Shown: piece after piece, positions 45,387-54,577 of the stretch
Layout of the letters: every line of letters starts with the position of its first letter
Position numbering within the stretch: position 1 is the first letter of the stretch
Assembly (NCBI RefSeq): GCF_003003275.1
Contig: NZ_PVTO01000007.1
Coordinates: 51,570 to 115,569, forward strand
Reading direction: 5' to 3'
Source: Alkalibacterium olivapovliticus
GTDB lineage: Bacteria; Bacillota; Bacilli; Lactobacillales; Carnobacteriaceae_A
DNA: 64,000 nucleotides
Notes under the pieces: generated by a model
What the model saw: the letters and a program-made list of their open reading frames with translations, nothing else
Database searches by the model: none
What the model was told of the DNA's origin: nothing
Made by a program: the position numbers and the translations under genes

Positions 45387-45959
45387 ATGGAATTTTTGAA
45401 AAAGAAATTAGCAGCAGGTGCTGCAGTAATCGCTTTAGGAGGATTTTTAGCAGCGTGTGAATCAGATGATGACGCAGCTGAAGATATGGATATTGTTGAA
45501 GAAGGCGAAGAAACAGAAGGCGACGAAGATGTCGTTACTGCTGCTTCTATCACTGACGACGCTGATGAAGTTGTTGCTTCATTAAGTACAGAAGGAAACT
45601 GGTTAACAGCTATTACAGCTGACGTTGCAATCGACGATGACGTGACAGTTGCTGGAACGTTCTATGACTCAGATGACGAAGACAATGATGAGTACCGCAA
45701 ACTGGCATTATATGATCAGGATGCAGACCGTAACGTGACTGACGAATGGACATTATCAGTTGCTACAATGACTGTTGAATCTCCAAACTTCCGTATTCAA
45801 GAAGGAACTTTAGATGGAGACGTATATGTTGACGCTGAAGGATTTGAATTACTGAACTCTACAGTAACGGGTAATGTTACTTTTGCTTCTCAAGATTTAA
45901 TGGATGCTGCATTAATGGACGAAGGAACTGTTGAAGGCGAAGTAAGCGTAGACGAATAA
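45387..45959 (+). CDS. Acidic lipoprotein, single-domain paralogue
   Basis: 190 residues. Signal peptide with lipobox LAAC (Cys24), an Asp/Glu-rich linker, and one copy of the domain found twice in the preceding gene: RKLALYDQDADRNVTDEWTLS and GDVYVDAEGFELLNSTVTGNVTFAS align directly. Start supported by TAAGGG. The strong promoter and 5' hairpin suggest high expression. No named family; surface-exposed, membrane-anchored location is inferred from the lipobox. Confidence 0.85.
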   Translation: MEFLKKKLAAGAAVIALGGFLAACESDDDAAEDMDIVEEGEETEGDEDVVTAASITDDADEVVASLSTEGNWLTAITADVAIDDDVTVAGTFYDSDDEDNDEYRKLALYDQDADRNVTDEWTLSVATMTVESPNFRIQEGTLDGDVYVDAEGFELLNSTVTGNVTFASQDLMDAALMDEGTVEGEVSVDE

Positions 45960-46033
45960 TCAAATGAGTTAAATTGTAACCGCCGCGGACACGGGAGACA
46001 ACAGGTTATAACTAGAAACTAATATAAAAGGGG

Positions 46034-46072
46034 GCAGCTCTTGTACTTAATCGTACACAGAGCTGCTTTTTT
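46034..46072 (+). terminator. Rho-independent terminator
   Basis: GCAGCTCT / AGAGCTGC with an inner GTAC/GTAC pair and six T. Confidence 0.9.
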
Positions 46073-46114
46073 ATGTGCTCAACGCTTGTTGAACTCAAAG
46101 ATACACTTGTTAAT

Positions 46115-46133
46115 GAGTGTGTTATAGTGTGTC
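46115..46133 (+). promoter_or_regulatory. Tandem TAGTGTGTT-like sites upstream of manR
   Basis: GAGTGTGTTATAGTGTGTC contains two copies of the motif also found twice (plus inverted copies) before the sigma-54 promoter of the PTS operon. Possible ManR autoregulatory site. Confidence 0.5.
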
Positions 46134-46196
46134 GAAAATACAAGATATAGTGTATACTGTTTATGAATGACAGTAGTTATCAAGGAGGTGTGCCCT

Positions 46197-49052
46197 TTGA
46201 ACCGAAAAGAACGGATCCATCGGTTTATAAAAGAGGCAAGTGACCAATTCACTCAAAGAGAAGTGGATATGGGCATGGGAATTACTACAAAAGACGTAGC
46301 GGATGAACTGAATATTCTAAGAAGTAATGTATCTAAAGATTTGAATCAGCTGGTAAGAGAAGGCGAACTGAAGAAGATAGACGGACGACCGGTACGTTTT
46401 GTATCCACCGAGGCTGTCAGACATCAGCCATTGACCACTCATGTGCCTAGCTACAAAGAGAAGCAGCCTGTTCAAAAAGGAATCACACAGGAGGTGTTTG
46501 ACTATTCATATAAAGAAACGAGAGATATTTTTCAGTCGATTATAGGATCTAACGGCAGCATGAAGAATGCAGTCGATCAGGCTAAAGCAGCTGTGTTATA
46601 TCCACCAAAAGGGTTAAATACATTAATTACTGGTCCAACTGGTTCTGGAAAGTCCTTTTTTGCGCACGCAATGTTCCGTTTTGCTCAGTCACATGAGCTG
46701 ATCGAAGCAGAAAAAGAACTGATGGTCTTCAACTGTGCTGACTATGCCAATAATCCCGAACTACTGATGAGCTATCTCTTCGGCTACGCTAAAGGGGCGT
46801 TTACAGGTGCAGCCAATGAAAAAGAGGGGATGATTCAGCATGCAGACAATGGGATGCTGTTTCTTGATGAAGTCCATCGTCTTCCGCCTGAAGGTCAGGA
46901 AATGATTTTTTATTTTATGGACACAGGAAAGTACAGTCGCCTGGGCGAAACTGGAAAAAGCAGAGAAGCAAATGTTCGAATCGTTTGTGCAACGACAGAA
47001 GACCCTAAATCGACCTTTTTGGATACGTTTATGCGGCGGATCCCTATTAATATTCACATGCCTTCTTTTAAAGAACGACCGGTAAGTGAACAGCTCGATC
47101 TGTTGAAACTGCTGACGGGTTTAGAAGCCAACCGTATTCAACGGAAAATTACATTAACTGCTGATGTCGTCAAAGGGATGCTGGCCAGTGTCGGGTATGG
47201 GAATGTGGGACAACTGAAGTCGACAATCCAGCTGGTTTGTGCTAGAGGGTTTATGAATCAGTTGACCAAAGATGAAATCAGTCTGACAATCAAGGATATA
47301 CCTGAAAGTATCCAGTCGCACCTGGTTGGGTTATCATCTAACCGCAAGGAACAGATGGAGATATCCAACTATTTGGAGGCTAAGATTACAGTAAATCCAA
47401 ATGAACCCTTTTACAAAATGGAAATGGATTCATATGAGCTGCCATATAATATATATGACATCATCGGAGACAAAGCGACACTCCTGGAAGCTGAAGGGTT
47501 AGACCGTGACTCAATCAATCAGTATATATCGACGGATATCAACGTACACTTAAAGTCGTTTTACCGTAACCATGGGTTCTCTCTGCAGACAGAATCCAAG
47601 TTGGCGGATGTGGTGAATAAAGAAGTTATTGAATTCGCTCACCAGATGGCATCAGTAGTAGAAACGGCTTTGGGAGCCGGTTTTAATCAGAATTTTATCT
47701 ATGCTATCAGTCTTCACATCAGCTCGCTTTTAAATAAGATTAATAGCGGAAAAGAACGGAAAATGAATAGTCGTATTCGAGAAATGGCAATGAATTACAG
47801 CAGAGAATTTGAGGTTGCCTCGGAAATAAAAGAAAAAATAGGGGAATTTTTCCAAGTCAGTATCCCTGAGAATGAAGTGTATTATCTGACAGTCTTGCTA
47901 GTGTCGTTAAAAGAGGAACAGTCTGCAGGTCAAGTAGGGGTTGTGATTGCGACACATGGGAATTCCACTGCAAGCAGTATGGCAAGAGTTGCTGAAGAAC
48001 TGCTTGATACTAGTGGGGTCAGTTCAGTTGATATGCCGCTGGATATGTCTCCAACTGTTGTGTATGATCGAATCAAACAGGCTGTAACAGATGTTAACCA
48101 GGGTAGTGGCGTTTTATTGCTTGTTGATATGGGGTCCTTAGCAACATTCGAATCAACTCTGGAAAAAGACACGGGGATTATCGTTAGATCCATCGATATG
48201 GTGTCTACTCCAATGGTATTAGAAGCGGTAAGGAAAGCATCATTAGTCGATGCCGATTTAGATCTTCTTCATGAATCGCTGTTAAGATTCAGCGGTTATT
48301 CAAGAGAAATGCCTAAAGAACCTGTTAGTGAGAAGAAAATATCCACTAAACCGCCGATTGTGCTGGCGGTATGTGCAAGTGGAGAAGGAACGGCCAAAAA
48401 GATTAAAGAAATAATTGAGAAGCCACTAAGACACCGAGATAAATTAATGGTGGAAGTTAAAACGTGTTCTGTCGCTGAAATGGATGCAAAGATTGCAGAA
48501 TGGCAGAAACATTATTCGATCATTGCAACCACAGGCATTGTAGATCCTAAACTGGCTGCTCCATTTATACCGCTTGAACGGTTTATTGAAGGGGAACCTG
48601 AAAAGTTACTGGACGATATCATAAATAAGACAACCGTTTATACAGCTGACACTGTGACTAATGAAGAAAAAGCAAAAGAAATGATTTATGCATTTCTTGA
48701 AGATAACTATACTTTCCTGAATCCCAAAAAACTGTTTCAGCCGTTGTGGGATTTCGCCGAAAAGTGTGCTTTGCTTCAGAAAAGCAGCTCAGCCGAGTAT
48801 GCATTCCATATTAATCTGGTCCTGCACATGGCTGGTGTCGTCGAGCGGATGGTTCACCATGACAGTCTGACTACTCCATCCTTTGAGGGAAATCAGGAAC
48901 GGGACAGTCTTGATAAAGAAGTGGAAAAGCTGATCAGACAGCTGGAGAAAAAACTGAAAATCACCATACCTGATGAAGAATACAGTTATATCATATATTT
49001 CATCAACAAAGATGATGGAGAGTTTGAGGATTTCGACACACTACTATCTTAA
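46197..49052 (+). CDS. manR: Sigma-54-dependent PTS regulator, ManR/LevR family
   Basis: 951 residues; starts at TTG 46197, 6 bases after AGGAGGTG (the open frame begins ten codons earlier without an SD). Domains: N-terminal winged HTH (about 1-70), AAA+ sigma-54 activator with Walker A GPTGSGKS (146-153) and GAFTGA loop (200-205), PRD1 (about 440-560), EIIA-Man-like domain with HGNSTASS (from about 581), EIIB-like domain with CASGEG (about 719) and PRD2 with LHMAGVVERM (about 874). It should activate the adjacent PTS operon with RpoN, its activity being set by PTS phosphorylation of the PRDs. Confidence 0.93.
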   Translation: MNRKERIHRFIKEASDQFTQREVDMGMGITTKDVADELNILRSNVSKDLNQLVREGELKKIDGRPVRFVSTEAVRHQPLTTHVPSYKEKQPVQKGITQEVFDYSYKETRDIFQSIIGSNGSMKNAVDQAKAAVLYPPKGLNTLITGPTGSGKSFFAHAMFRFAQSHELIEAEKELMVFNCADYANNPELLMSYLFGYAKGAFTGAANEKEGMIQHADNGMLFLDEVHRLPPEGQEMIFYFMDTGKYSRLGETGKSREANVRIVCATTEDPKSTFLDTFMRRIPINIHMPSFKERPVSEQLDLLKLLTGLEANRIQRKITLTADVVKGMLASVGYGNVGQLKSTIQLVCARGFMNQLTKDEISLTIKDIPESIQSHLVGLSSNRKEQMEISNYLEAKITVNPNEPFYKMEMDSYELPYNIYDIIGDKATLLEAEGLDRDSINQYISTDINVHLKSFYRNHGFSLQTESKLADVVNKEVIEFAHQMASVVETALGAGFNQNFIYAISLHISSLLNKINSGKERKMNSRIREMAMNYSREFEVASEIKEKIGEFFQVSIPENEVYYLTVLLVSLKEEQSAGQVGVVIATHGNSTASSMARVAEELLDTSGVSSVDMPLDMSPTVVYDRIKQAVTDVNQGSGVLLLVDMGSLATFESTLEKDTGIIVRSIDMVSTPMVLEAVRKASLVDADLDLLHESLLRFSGYSREMPKEPVSEKKISTKPPIVLAVCASGEGTAKKIKEIIEKPLRHRDKLMVEVKTCSVAEMDAKIAEWQKHYSIIATTGIVDPKLAAPFIPLERFIEGEPEKLLDDIINKTTVYTADTVTNEEKAKEMIYAFLEDNYTFLNPKKLFQPLWDFAEKCALLQKSSSAEYAFHINLVLHMAGVVERMVHHDSLTTPSFEGNQERDSLDKEVEKLIRQLEKKLKITIPDEEYSYIIYFINKDDGEFEDFDTLLS

Positions 49053-49111
49053 TAATGATCTGAGAACACACTATACGGAGTATTGTGTTAGTGTGTTCTC
49101 TTAGTGTGTTG
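49036..49111 (+). promoter_or_regulatory. Candidate ManR upstream activating sequences
   Basis: GAGAACACACTA (49062-49073) and TAGTGTGTTCTC (49089-49100) are a perfect 12-bp inverted repeat; a second direct TTAGTGTGTT follows at 49101-49110, and ACACACTA lies at 49036 within the manR end. They end 41 bases upstream of the -24 element, a usual place for enhancer sites. Confidence 0.6.
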
Positions 49112-49150
49112 AACCAAACGCTGATCTAACACGGTTTCATAAAAATAATG

Positions 49151-49166
49151 TTGGCACGGTTATTGC
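49151..49166 (+). promoter_or_regulatory. Sigma-54 promoter of the mannose-class PTS operon
   Basis: TTGGCAC-N5-TTGC fits the -24/-12 consensus exactly. The activator gene (manR) is immediately upstream and rpoN lies in the same window. Confidence 0.93.
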
Positions 49167-49265
49167 TTATGTAATGTAGAAGAGAAAAACAACACGCTGC
49201 ACCATTTTTTTCTCACTAAATTATTGAAGGGAGCGTGACCGTATTTAGAGGAGGGACCAGAACAA

Positions 49266-49757
49266 ATGGACATCAGGTTACTTCGAATCGATGATCGTCT
49301 AATTCACGGTCAGGTAGCCACAACATGGGCCAAGTCGACTGGGATCAGCCGGATTATAGTAGTGAGTGATCAGGTAGCATCTAATTCGCTGCAAAAGTTA
49401 CTGCTTAAGCAGGCTGCCCCCCCAGAAATAAAAGCACATGTTATCTCCGTATCTAAACTAATTGAAATTGCCGGACATCCTTTAATGAAAGATGTTAAAG
49501 TGATGCTGCTGTTCACGAATCCTAGTGACGTCATGGAAAGTTATAAACGTGGCATCCCAATGAAGGTAGTCAATATCGGCGGCATGAAGTTCACTGAAGG
49601 AAAACAGATGGTAACGCATTTCGTATCTGTTGATCAGGAGGACATCAATGCTTTTCAATATCTAGATGCACAAGGAATAGAACTGGAAATCAGAAAGGTC
49701 CCTAGTGACCGTAAACAGCTCGTAATAGATGTTTTGAAAAAAGGGGACTTTTTGTAA
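49266..49757 (+). CDS. Stand-alone PTS mannose-class EIIB
   Basis: 163 residues: MDIRLLRIDDRLIHGQVATTW with the phosphoryl-accepting His14, and the conserved VKVMLLFTNPSDV and VNIGGMKF segments. GAGGAGGG precedes the ATG. It is an extra IIB in addition to the one fused in the next gene, and the first gene after the sigma-54 promoter. Confidence 0.92.
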   Translation: MDIRLLRIDDRLIHGQVATTWAKSTGISRIIVVSDQVASNSLQKLLLKQAAPPEIKAHVISVSKLIEIAGHPLMKDVKVMLLFTNPSDVMESYKRGIPMKVVNIGGMKFTEGKQMVTHFVSVDQEDINAFQYLDAQGIELEIRKVPSDRKQLVIDVLKKGDFL

Positions 49758-49808
49758 GACTGATCATAATAAATAGCGGCACATCCGCTAGTAGTAGGAG
49801 GGAAATAA

Positions 49809-50783
49809 ATGGTAGGAATTATATTAGCAAGCCATGGCGAGTTTGCTGAAGGAATTTTACAGTCAGGTTCAATGATCGTTGGAGAACAGGAAAATGTAAA
49901 AGCAGTCACATTACTTCCAAGTGAAGGTCCGGATGACATTCGCCGTAAAATGGAAAAAGCTATTGCATCATTTGATACAGATGAAATTTTATTCTTAGTT
50001 GATTTATGGGGAGGTACTCCATTTAATCAGGCAAACACTTTATTCGAAGACAAGAAAGACAAATGGGCAATCGTTGCGGGCCTTAACCTGCCAATGTTGA
50101 TTGAATCATTTACAGCACGTTTCTCAATGGATAATGCACACGAGATTGCAGCATCACTGATTGACGTAGCAAAAGACAGTGTCAAAGTCAGACCTGAGAG
50201 TTTACAGCCGGCAGAAACTAAAGCAGCTGCAGCTTCAGAAGAACCAAGCAGCCCATTACCAGAAGGGACAGTTGTTGGAACTGGTCAAATCGACATTCGT
50301 CTGGCTCGTATCGATTCAAGACTGTTGCATGGCCAAGTTGCCACAGCATGGTCTAAAGATGTGAACCCGACACGTATTATTGTGGTATCTGATGAAGTGG
50401 CAAAAGATGATCTGCGTAAATCACTGATCACTCAAGCATCTCCACCAGGCATCAAAGCAAACGTAGTACCAATCGACAAAATGATCGAAGTATGGAATGA
50501 TCCTCGTTTCGGTAAAACAAGTGCATTGCTGTTATTCGAAAATCCGACAGATGCTCTGCGTGTAATCGAAGGTGGAGTAGAAATCGAGGAAGTAAACGTT
50601 GGATCCATGGCTCACTCAGAAGGAAAAGTCATGATCAATAATGTATTGTCAGTAAATCAGAAAGACGTTGACGCATTCAAGAAAATGAAAGAACACGGCG
50701 TCAAATTCGATGTAAGAAAAGTACCCGCAGATCAGCGTAAAGATATGTGGAACTTATTGAAGAAAACAAAATACGTTAATTAA
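49809..50783 (+). CDS. manL: PTS mannose-class EIIAB
   Basis: 324 residues. IIA domain (1-130, phosphorylated His9 in ASHGEFAEG), an Ala/Glu/Pro linker (about 135-155), and IIB domain with RIDSRLLHGQVATAW (His174). Matches the ManL architecture of lactic acid bacteria. GTAGGAGGG upstream. Transfers phosphate from HPr to the sugar bound by EIIC/EIID. Confidence 0.94.
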   Translation: MVGIILASHGEFAEGILQSGSMIVGEQENVKAVTLLPSEGPDDIRRKMEKAIASFDTDEILFLVDLWGGTPFNQANTLFEDKKDKWAIVAGLNLPMLIESFTARFSMDNAHEIAASLIDVAKDSVKVRPESLQPAETKAAAASEEPSSPLPEGTVVGTGQIDIRLARIDSRLLHGQVATAWSKDVNPTRIIVVSDEVAKDDLRKSLITQASPPGIKANVVPIDKMIEVWNDPRFGKTSALLLFENPTDALRVIEGGVEIEEVNVGSMAHSEGKVMINNVLSVNQKDVDAFKKMKEHGVKFDVRKVPADQRKDMWNLLKKTKYVN

Positions 50784-50810
50784 GACATTTATCAAGGAGG
50801 GAATTTTAAT

Positions 50811-51608
50811 ATGGACATCATTACAATTGTATTGGTCGTTTTTGTAGCATTTTTAGCCGGTATGGAAGGGATATTAGACCAATTCCAGTTCCATCAGCCG
50901 ATTGTGGCATGTACATTGATTGGTTTGGCAGCAGGTAACCCAATGCAGGGACTATTACTTGGAGGGACACTTCAATTAATCGCATTAGGATGGATGAACA
51001 TCGGAGCTGCAGTGGCACCAGATGCGGCACTTGCTTCTATTGCATCAGCTATTTTAGTTACTTACCACGGAGCAGGTATTTCTGAAGGTATCGCATTAGC
51101 TATTCCATTAGCAATCGCAGGTCAAGTATTGACAATTTTTGTCCGTACACTGACAGTAGCAATCGCACACGCAACAGATAGAAAAGCAACTGAAGGGTCA
51201 TTTAGAGCAGTCGAGTTTTATCATATTGGAGCTTTAATGCTTCAGGGCTTACGTATCGCGATTCCAGCGATCATTATTTTATCTGTTCCACCTCAATTGG
51301 TAACAGATGCTTTGAATGCAATACCAGCTTGGTTGACAGGCGGACTGGCAGTAGCAGGTGGAATGATTGTTGCTGTAGGTTATGCGATGGTTATCAACAT
51401 GATGGCAACACCAAAATTATGGTTATTCTTCGCTCTTGGATTTGCGTTATCAGCAATCGGCGAATTAAACTTGATCGCAATGGGTATCATTGGTGTCGTT
51501 TTAGCACTCTTATACCTACAATTTGCACCAGAATTTAATCAAGGCGGAGGCGGCGGAGGAAATTCCTCTGGTGGCGACCCACTTGACGATATTCTGAATG
51601 ACTACTAA
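50811..51608 (+). CDS. manM: PTS mannose-class EIIC
   Basis: 265-residue membrane component with about 7-8 helices: FLAGMEGILDQFQFHQPIVACTLIGLAAG and LGGTLQLIALGWMNIGAAVAPD are IIC-Man signatures. The tail is Gly-rich (GGGGGGNSSGG). AAGGAGG precedes the ATG. Part of the glucose/mannose permease pair. Confidence 0.95.
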   Translation: MDIITIVLVVFVAFLAGMEGILDQFQFHQPIVACTLIGLAAGNPMQGLLLGGTLQLIALGWMNIGAAVAPDAALASIASAILVTYHGAGISEGIALAIPLAIAGQVLTIFVRTLTVAIAHATDRKATEGSFRAVEFYHIGALMLQGLRIAIPAIIILSVPPQLVTDALNAIPAWLTGGLAVAGGMIVAVGYAMVINMMATPKLWLFFALGFALSAIGELNLIAMGIIGVVLALLYLQFAPEFNQGGGGGGNSSGGDPLDDILNDY

Positions 51609-51627
51609 AAAGGAGCGTTGATTAAAC

Positions 51628-52575
51628 ATGGTTGAAGAAAACAAAAACAAATACAGATTAACTAAAAAAGATCGTTTAAATGTATTCTGGAGAAGTCAGT
51701 TCCTGCAAGCTTCATGGAACTTTGAACGTATGCAGAATATCGGCTGGGCGTATGCAATGATTCCAGCTTTGAAAAAATTATATACCTCTAAAGAAGACCG
51801 TGCATCAGCTTTGAAACGTCACTTGGAGTTCTTTAATACACACCCGTATCTTGCTGCACCAGTTCTTGGTGTGACATTAACTTTAGAAGAAGAAAAAGCT
51901 GCTGGAGAAGATATCGATAATGCCGCTATTCAAGGGGTTAAAATTGGTATGATGGGTCCTTTAGCTGGTGTGGGTGACCCGATTTTCTGGGGTACGATCA
52001 GACCGGTATTAGGCGCATTCGCAGCATCACTTGCATTAAGTGGTAGCTGGTTGGGTCCAATCATCTTCTTCCTGGCATGGAATATTATCCGTATGGCTTT
52101 CCTATGGTATTCACAGGAATTAGGCTATGTACAGGGTGGTAACATCACTCAAAACCTAGCTGGTGGATTGATGCAGAAATTAACTCAAGGCGCATCTGTT
52201 TTAGGGATGTTTATCATGGGGGTATTGGTTCCAAGGTGGACTAATATGAATTTCCCATTAGTACTGAGCCGAGTAGATGTAGCTGAAAACGAAATGGTGA
52301 ACTTCGGTGCTATTTCAGAAGCAGCAAACGAAGGCGTGCTTTCAGGAGACATGCTGCGTGGCGTTGTAGAAGAGATTCAAGCTGGATTAAGTATTCAACC
52401 AGTTGAAGTAACGACTCTGCAAAACACGTTAGATGAATTGATTCCTGGTCTGGCACCATTACTACTGACTTTATTCTGCGTATGGTTATTACGTAAAAAA
52501 GTCAGCCCAATCACCATTATTGCTGGACTATTCGTATTAGGAACACTTGGATACGTTGTAGGCCTTTTAGGATAA
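51628..52575 (+). CDS. manN: PTS mannose-class EIID
   Basis: 315 residues. SWNFERMQNIGWAYAMIPALKKLY and GPLAGVGDPIFWGTIRPVLGAFAASLALSG are the IID hallmarks; C-terminal helices include FCVWLLRKKVSP. It begins 19 bases after EIIC. EIIC/EIID of this class are also receptors for pediocin-like (class IIa) bacteriocins in relatives. Confidence 0.95.
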   Translation: MVEENKNKYRLTKKDRLNVFWRSQFLQASWNFERMQNIGWAYAMIPALKKLYTSKEDRASALKRHLEFFNTHPYLAAPVLGVTLTLEEEKAAGEDIDNAAIQGVKIGMMGPLAGVGDPIFWGTIRPVLGAFAASLALSGSWLGPIIFFLAWNIIRMAFLWYSQELGYVQGGNITQNLAGGLMQKLTQGASVLGMFIMGVLVPRWTNMNFPLVLSRVDVAENEMVNFGAISEAANEGVLSGDMLRGVVEEIQAGLSIQPVEVTTLQNTLDELIPGLAPLLLTLFCVWLLRKKVSPITIIAGLFVLGTLGYVVGLLG

Positions 52576-52589
52576 TAAATTAAACAATT

Positions 52590-52636
52590 AACCCCGCTAT
52601 CGCCTGTTCAGTCAGGTTGACAGCGGGGTTTTTATT
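52590..52636. terminator. Bidirectional terminator
   Basis: AACCCCGCT / AGCGGGGTT with an inner CCTG/CAGG helix and a T-run, between the convergent PTS and ABC genes. Confidence 0.88.
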
Positions 52637-52662
52637 TAGTTTTTGATGCTGTAGAACGGTCT

Positions 52663-53343
52663 TCAGGCTACATATCTGGAAGAGATCGTCTCCAGATATT
52701 GTTGCAGAAAGCCAAAAAGTCCGCATACTGCCCAGTATATGGCAGCAACTAATATATACATTGTCATATAATCATGTTCTCTTCCCCCGACTATACGGGC
52801 ATTCTGAAAGACTTCGTTTACGGTGATCATAGCTGCCAGCGAAGTCCCTTTGATTACGTCCAGCATCACATTGCTGAGTGGCGGGATGGCGATTCGTATA
52901 GCTTGAGGCAAGATGATCGAGCCCATCGTGACGTTGTAATTTAACCCCAGTGCTTTTGCTGCTTCCCACTGACCTTTATCCACAGAGTACAGCGATGAAC
53001 GGAAAATTTCGGAAATATAGGCCGCAGAATTAAGACTGAAGCATATGACAGCGGAAGTCAGTGCGCCAAGTTGTATACCTGCGAATGGCAGTCCAAAATA
53101 TATAAGAAACAAAAAAACCAGTGCAGGCGTCCCCCGCATAAAAGAAATATAGGTGCGGGCAAGCCACTGAAAGACTAGTGACGTAGACATCCGCATTAGT
53201 GCGAGCACTAATCCTAAGACAATGCCCAATGCGGTACTGACCAGTGCGATGCCTAAGGTGTAGGGCAACCCTCTCAGCAGAAAAGGAAGAGACTCCCAGG
53301 CCAGTTCAGGATTGAATATATAATGCCATTGAATCCCTCCCAT
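52663..53343 (-). CDS. Amino acid ABC transporter permease (His/Glu/Gln family)
   Basis: 226 residues with about five helices and the EAA motif EAAKALGLNYNVTMGSIILPQAIRIAIPPL. The N-terminus LPFLLRGLPYTLGIALVSTALGI is typical of the HisM/GlnP group. Its ATG is 3 bases from the binding-protein stop, with GAGGA inside that gene's end. No ATPase gene adjoins. Confidence 0.92.
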   Translation of the reverse strand: MGGIQWHYIFNPELAWESLPFLLRGLPYTLGIALVSTALGIVLGLVLALMRMSTSLVFQWLARTYISFMRGTPALVFLFLIYFGLPFAGIQLGALTSAVICFSLNSAAYISEIFRSSLYSVDKGQWEAAKALGLNYNVTMGSIILPQAIRIAIPPLSNVMLDVIKGTSLAAMITVNEVFQNARIVGGREHDYMTMYILVAAIYWAVCGLFGFLQQYLETISSRYVA

Positions 53344-53346
53344 TGA

Positions 53347-54207
53347 TCAGTCCTCAATTTCATAAGTGGGAATGTCAAGATCCTGTTCCACCGTGACATC
53401 TTCACCGTAATAGAAGGTTTCGGAAAGATGACTTAACGTTCCGTCTTCATGCATGTCTTCGAGGGTGTCATTAATGTGTTCAGTAAGTGTGTCATTCCCC
53501 AGTTTCATAGAAAAATTAGTGTAACTTGGATTAAAGAACAGTCCATCATTAATTTTGACAGGAATGTCAGGAAGAGCGGTTAAAGCCATAGTCTGTCCAT
53601 AATAATCATTGACGATGAGATCAGTTCGCTCATTCGCAACATCCCATAAATATTGATCGTTCGTCACATTATCATAAATCACCAGTTCCGCTCCAAACTG
53701 TTCTGCAATTTTCATGTATGTAGTCGTGGCTGCTCCAGCTGCTCGCTTACCGTCCAGATCTTCCATCGTTTCAATACCGGAATTGTCGTCTTCTCTAACG
53801 ATCATAGACATGAAACTGTACTTATACGGGATCGAATAGTTGTATCTGTCAGCATTTTCGCCAGCATGACTGATACTTAAGGCGGCTATATCGATCTGCT
53901 CACTATTTAAAGAAGTCAGCATACCGTCTACATTCATTTCAGTAAAGTCGACTTCAAGTTCCAGACGGTCACCGATTTCTTTCAAAATTTCCACCTCAAA
54001 GCCAGTTAATTCATTGGTTTCAGCGTCGTGATAGGAATTCGGAAAATAGGTGCCTGAGGTTGCTGCTCTCAATACGCCGCTTTCCTGAATCTCTTCCCAT
54101 TTCTCGTCAGGAGTTTCGGTTGCCCCTGTTGTATAAGTGCTGCAGGCTGTTAATAAAAGTGCTGCCCCCGCAAAAAGTGTTGTCCATTTCATTCGATTAG
54201 TATTCAT
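53347..54207 (-). CDS. Amino acid ABC transporter substrate-binding lipoprotein
   Basis: 286 residues. Lipobox LTAC (Cys22); family 3 binding-protein fold with GVLRAATSGTYFPNSYHD, LTGFEVEILKEIGDRL, and LDGKRAAGAATTTY. The frame extends 18 codons upstream, but AGGAGAGGAG lies between and fits the ATG at 54207. Cystine- or glutamate-type substrates are possible. Transcribed with the permease. Confidence 0.92.
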   Translation of the reverse strand: MNTNRMKWTTLFAGAALLLTACSTYTTGATETPDEKWEEIQESGVLRAATSGTYFPNSYHDAETNELTGFEVEILKEIGDRLELEVDFTEMNVDGMLTSLNSEQIDIAALSISHAGENADRYNYSIPYKYSFMSMIVREDDNSGIETMEDLDGKRAAGAATTTYMKIAEQFGAELVIYDNVTNDQYLWDVANERTDLIVNDYYGQTMALTALPDIPVKINDGLFFNPSYTNFSMKLGNDTLTEHINDTLEDMHEDGTLSHLSETFYYGEDVTVEQDLDIPTYEIED

Positions 54208-54577
54208 AGTGTATCGTCTCCTCTCCTGAAAAAGTGTAACAGGCCCCTTATATACCGTCAAAACTTTTAGGCAATAATCGACACTGTTCTCTTTTTAGAC
54301 AGTATCAGAAATAGAAAAACAGTGTGGCATCGCCCTTTTGATTATTAATTCAAAAACATTATTGTTCTTATAGGGTGACGGCAAACTCATAATCAAAAAG
54401 ATATTGAGTGAAATGGTCTGCTTGAGAGCAGTGTTTTTAATCAAAAGTGAAATCGAGTTGTGTATTGACTTGGTTTCCTGTTTGGATTTTGCTATCTATT
54501 TTTTTTACGGTCACTGTCTGAACTGCTATACTCTGGTAAGACACGCTTAGGCAGTAGAAGACCGAAAGGAGATAACG
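54208..54577. other. Divergent leader region with inverted repeats
   Basis: No gene. Two inverted repeats: ACACTGTT (54281) with AACAGTGT (54318), and CTTTTGATTAT (54335) with ATAATCAAAAAG (54389). Both lie in the probable leader or operator area of the ABC gene pair. An extended -10 TGCTATACT (54524-54532) precedes the amidase gene. No known riboswitch signature was found. Confidence 0.5.
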
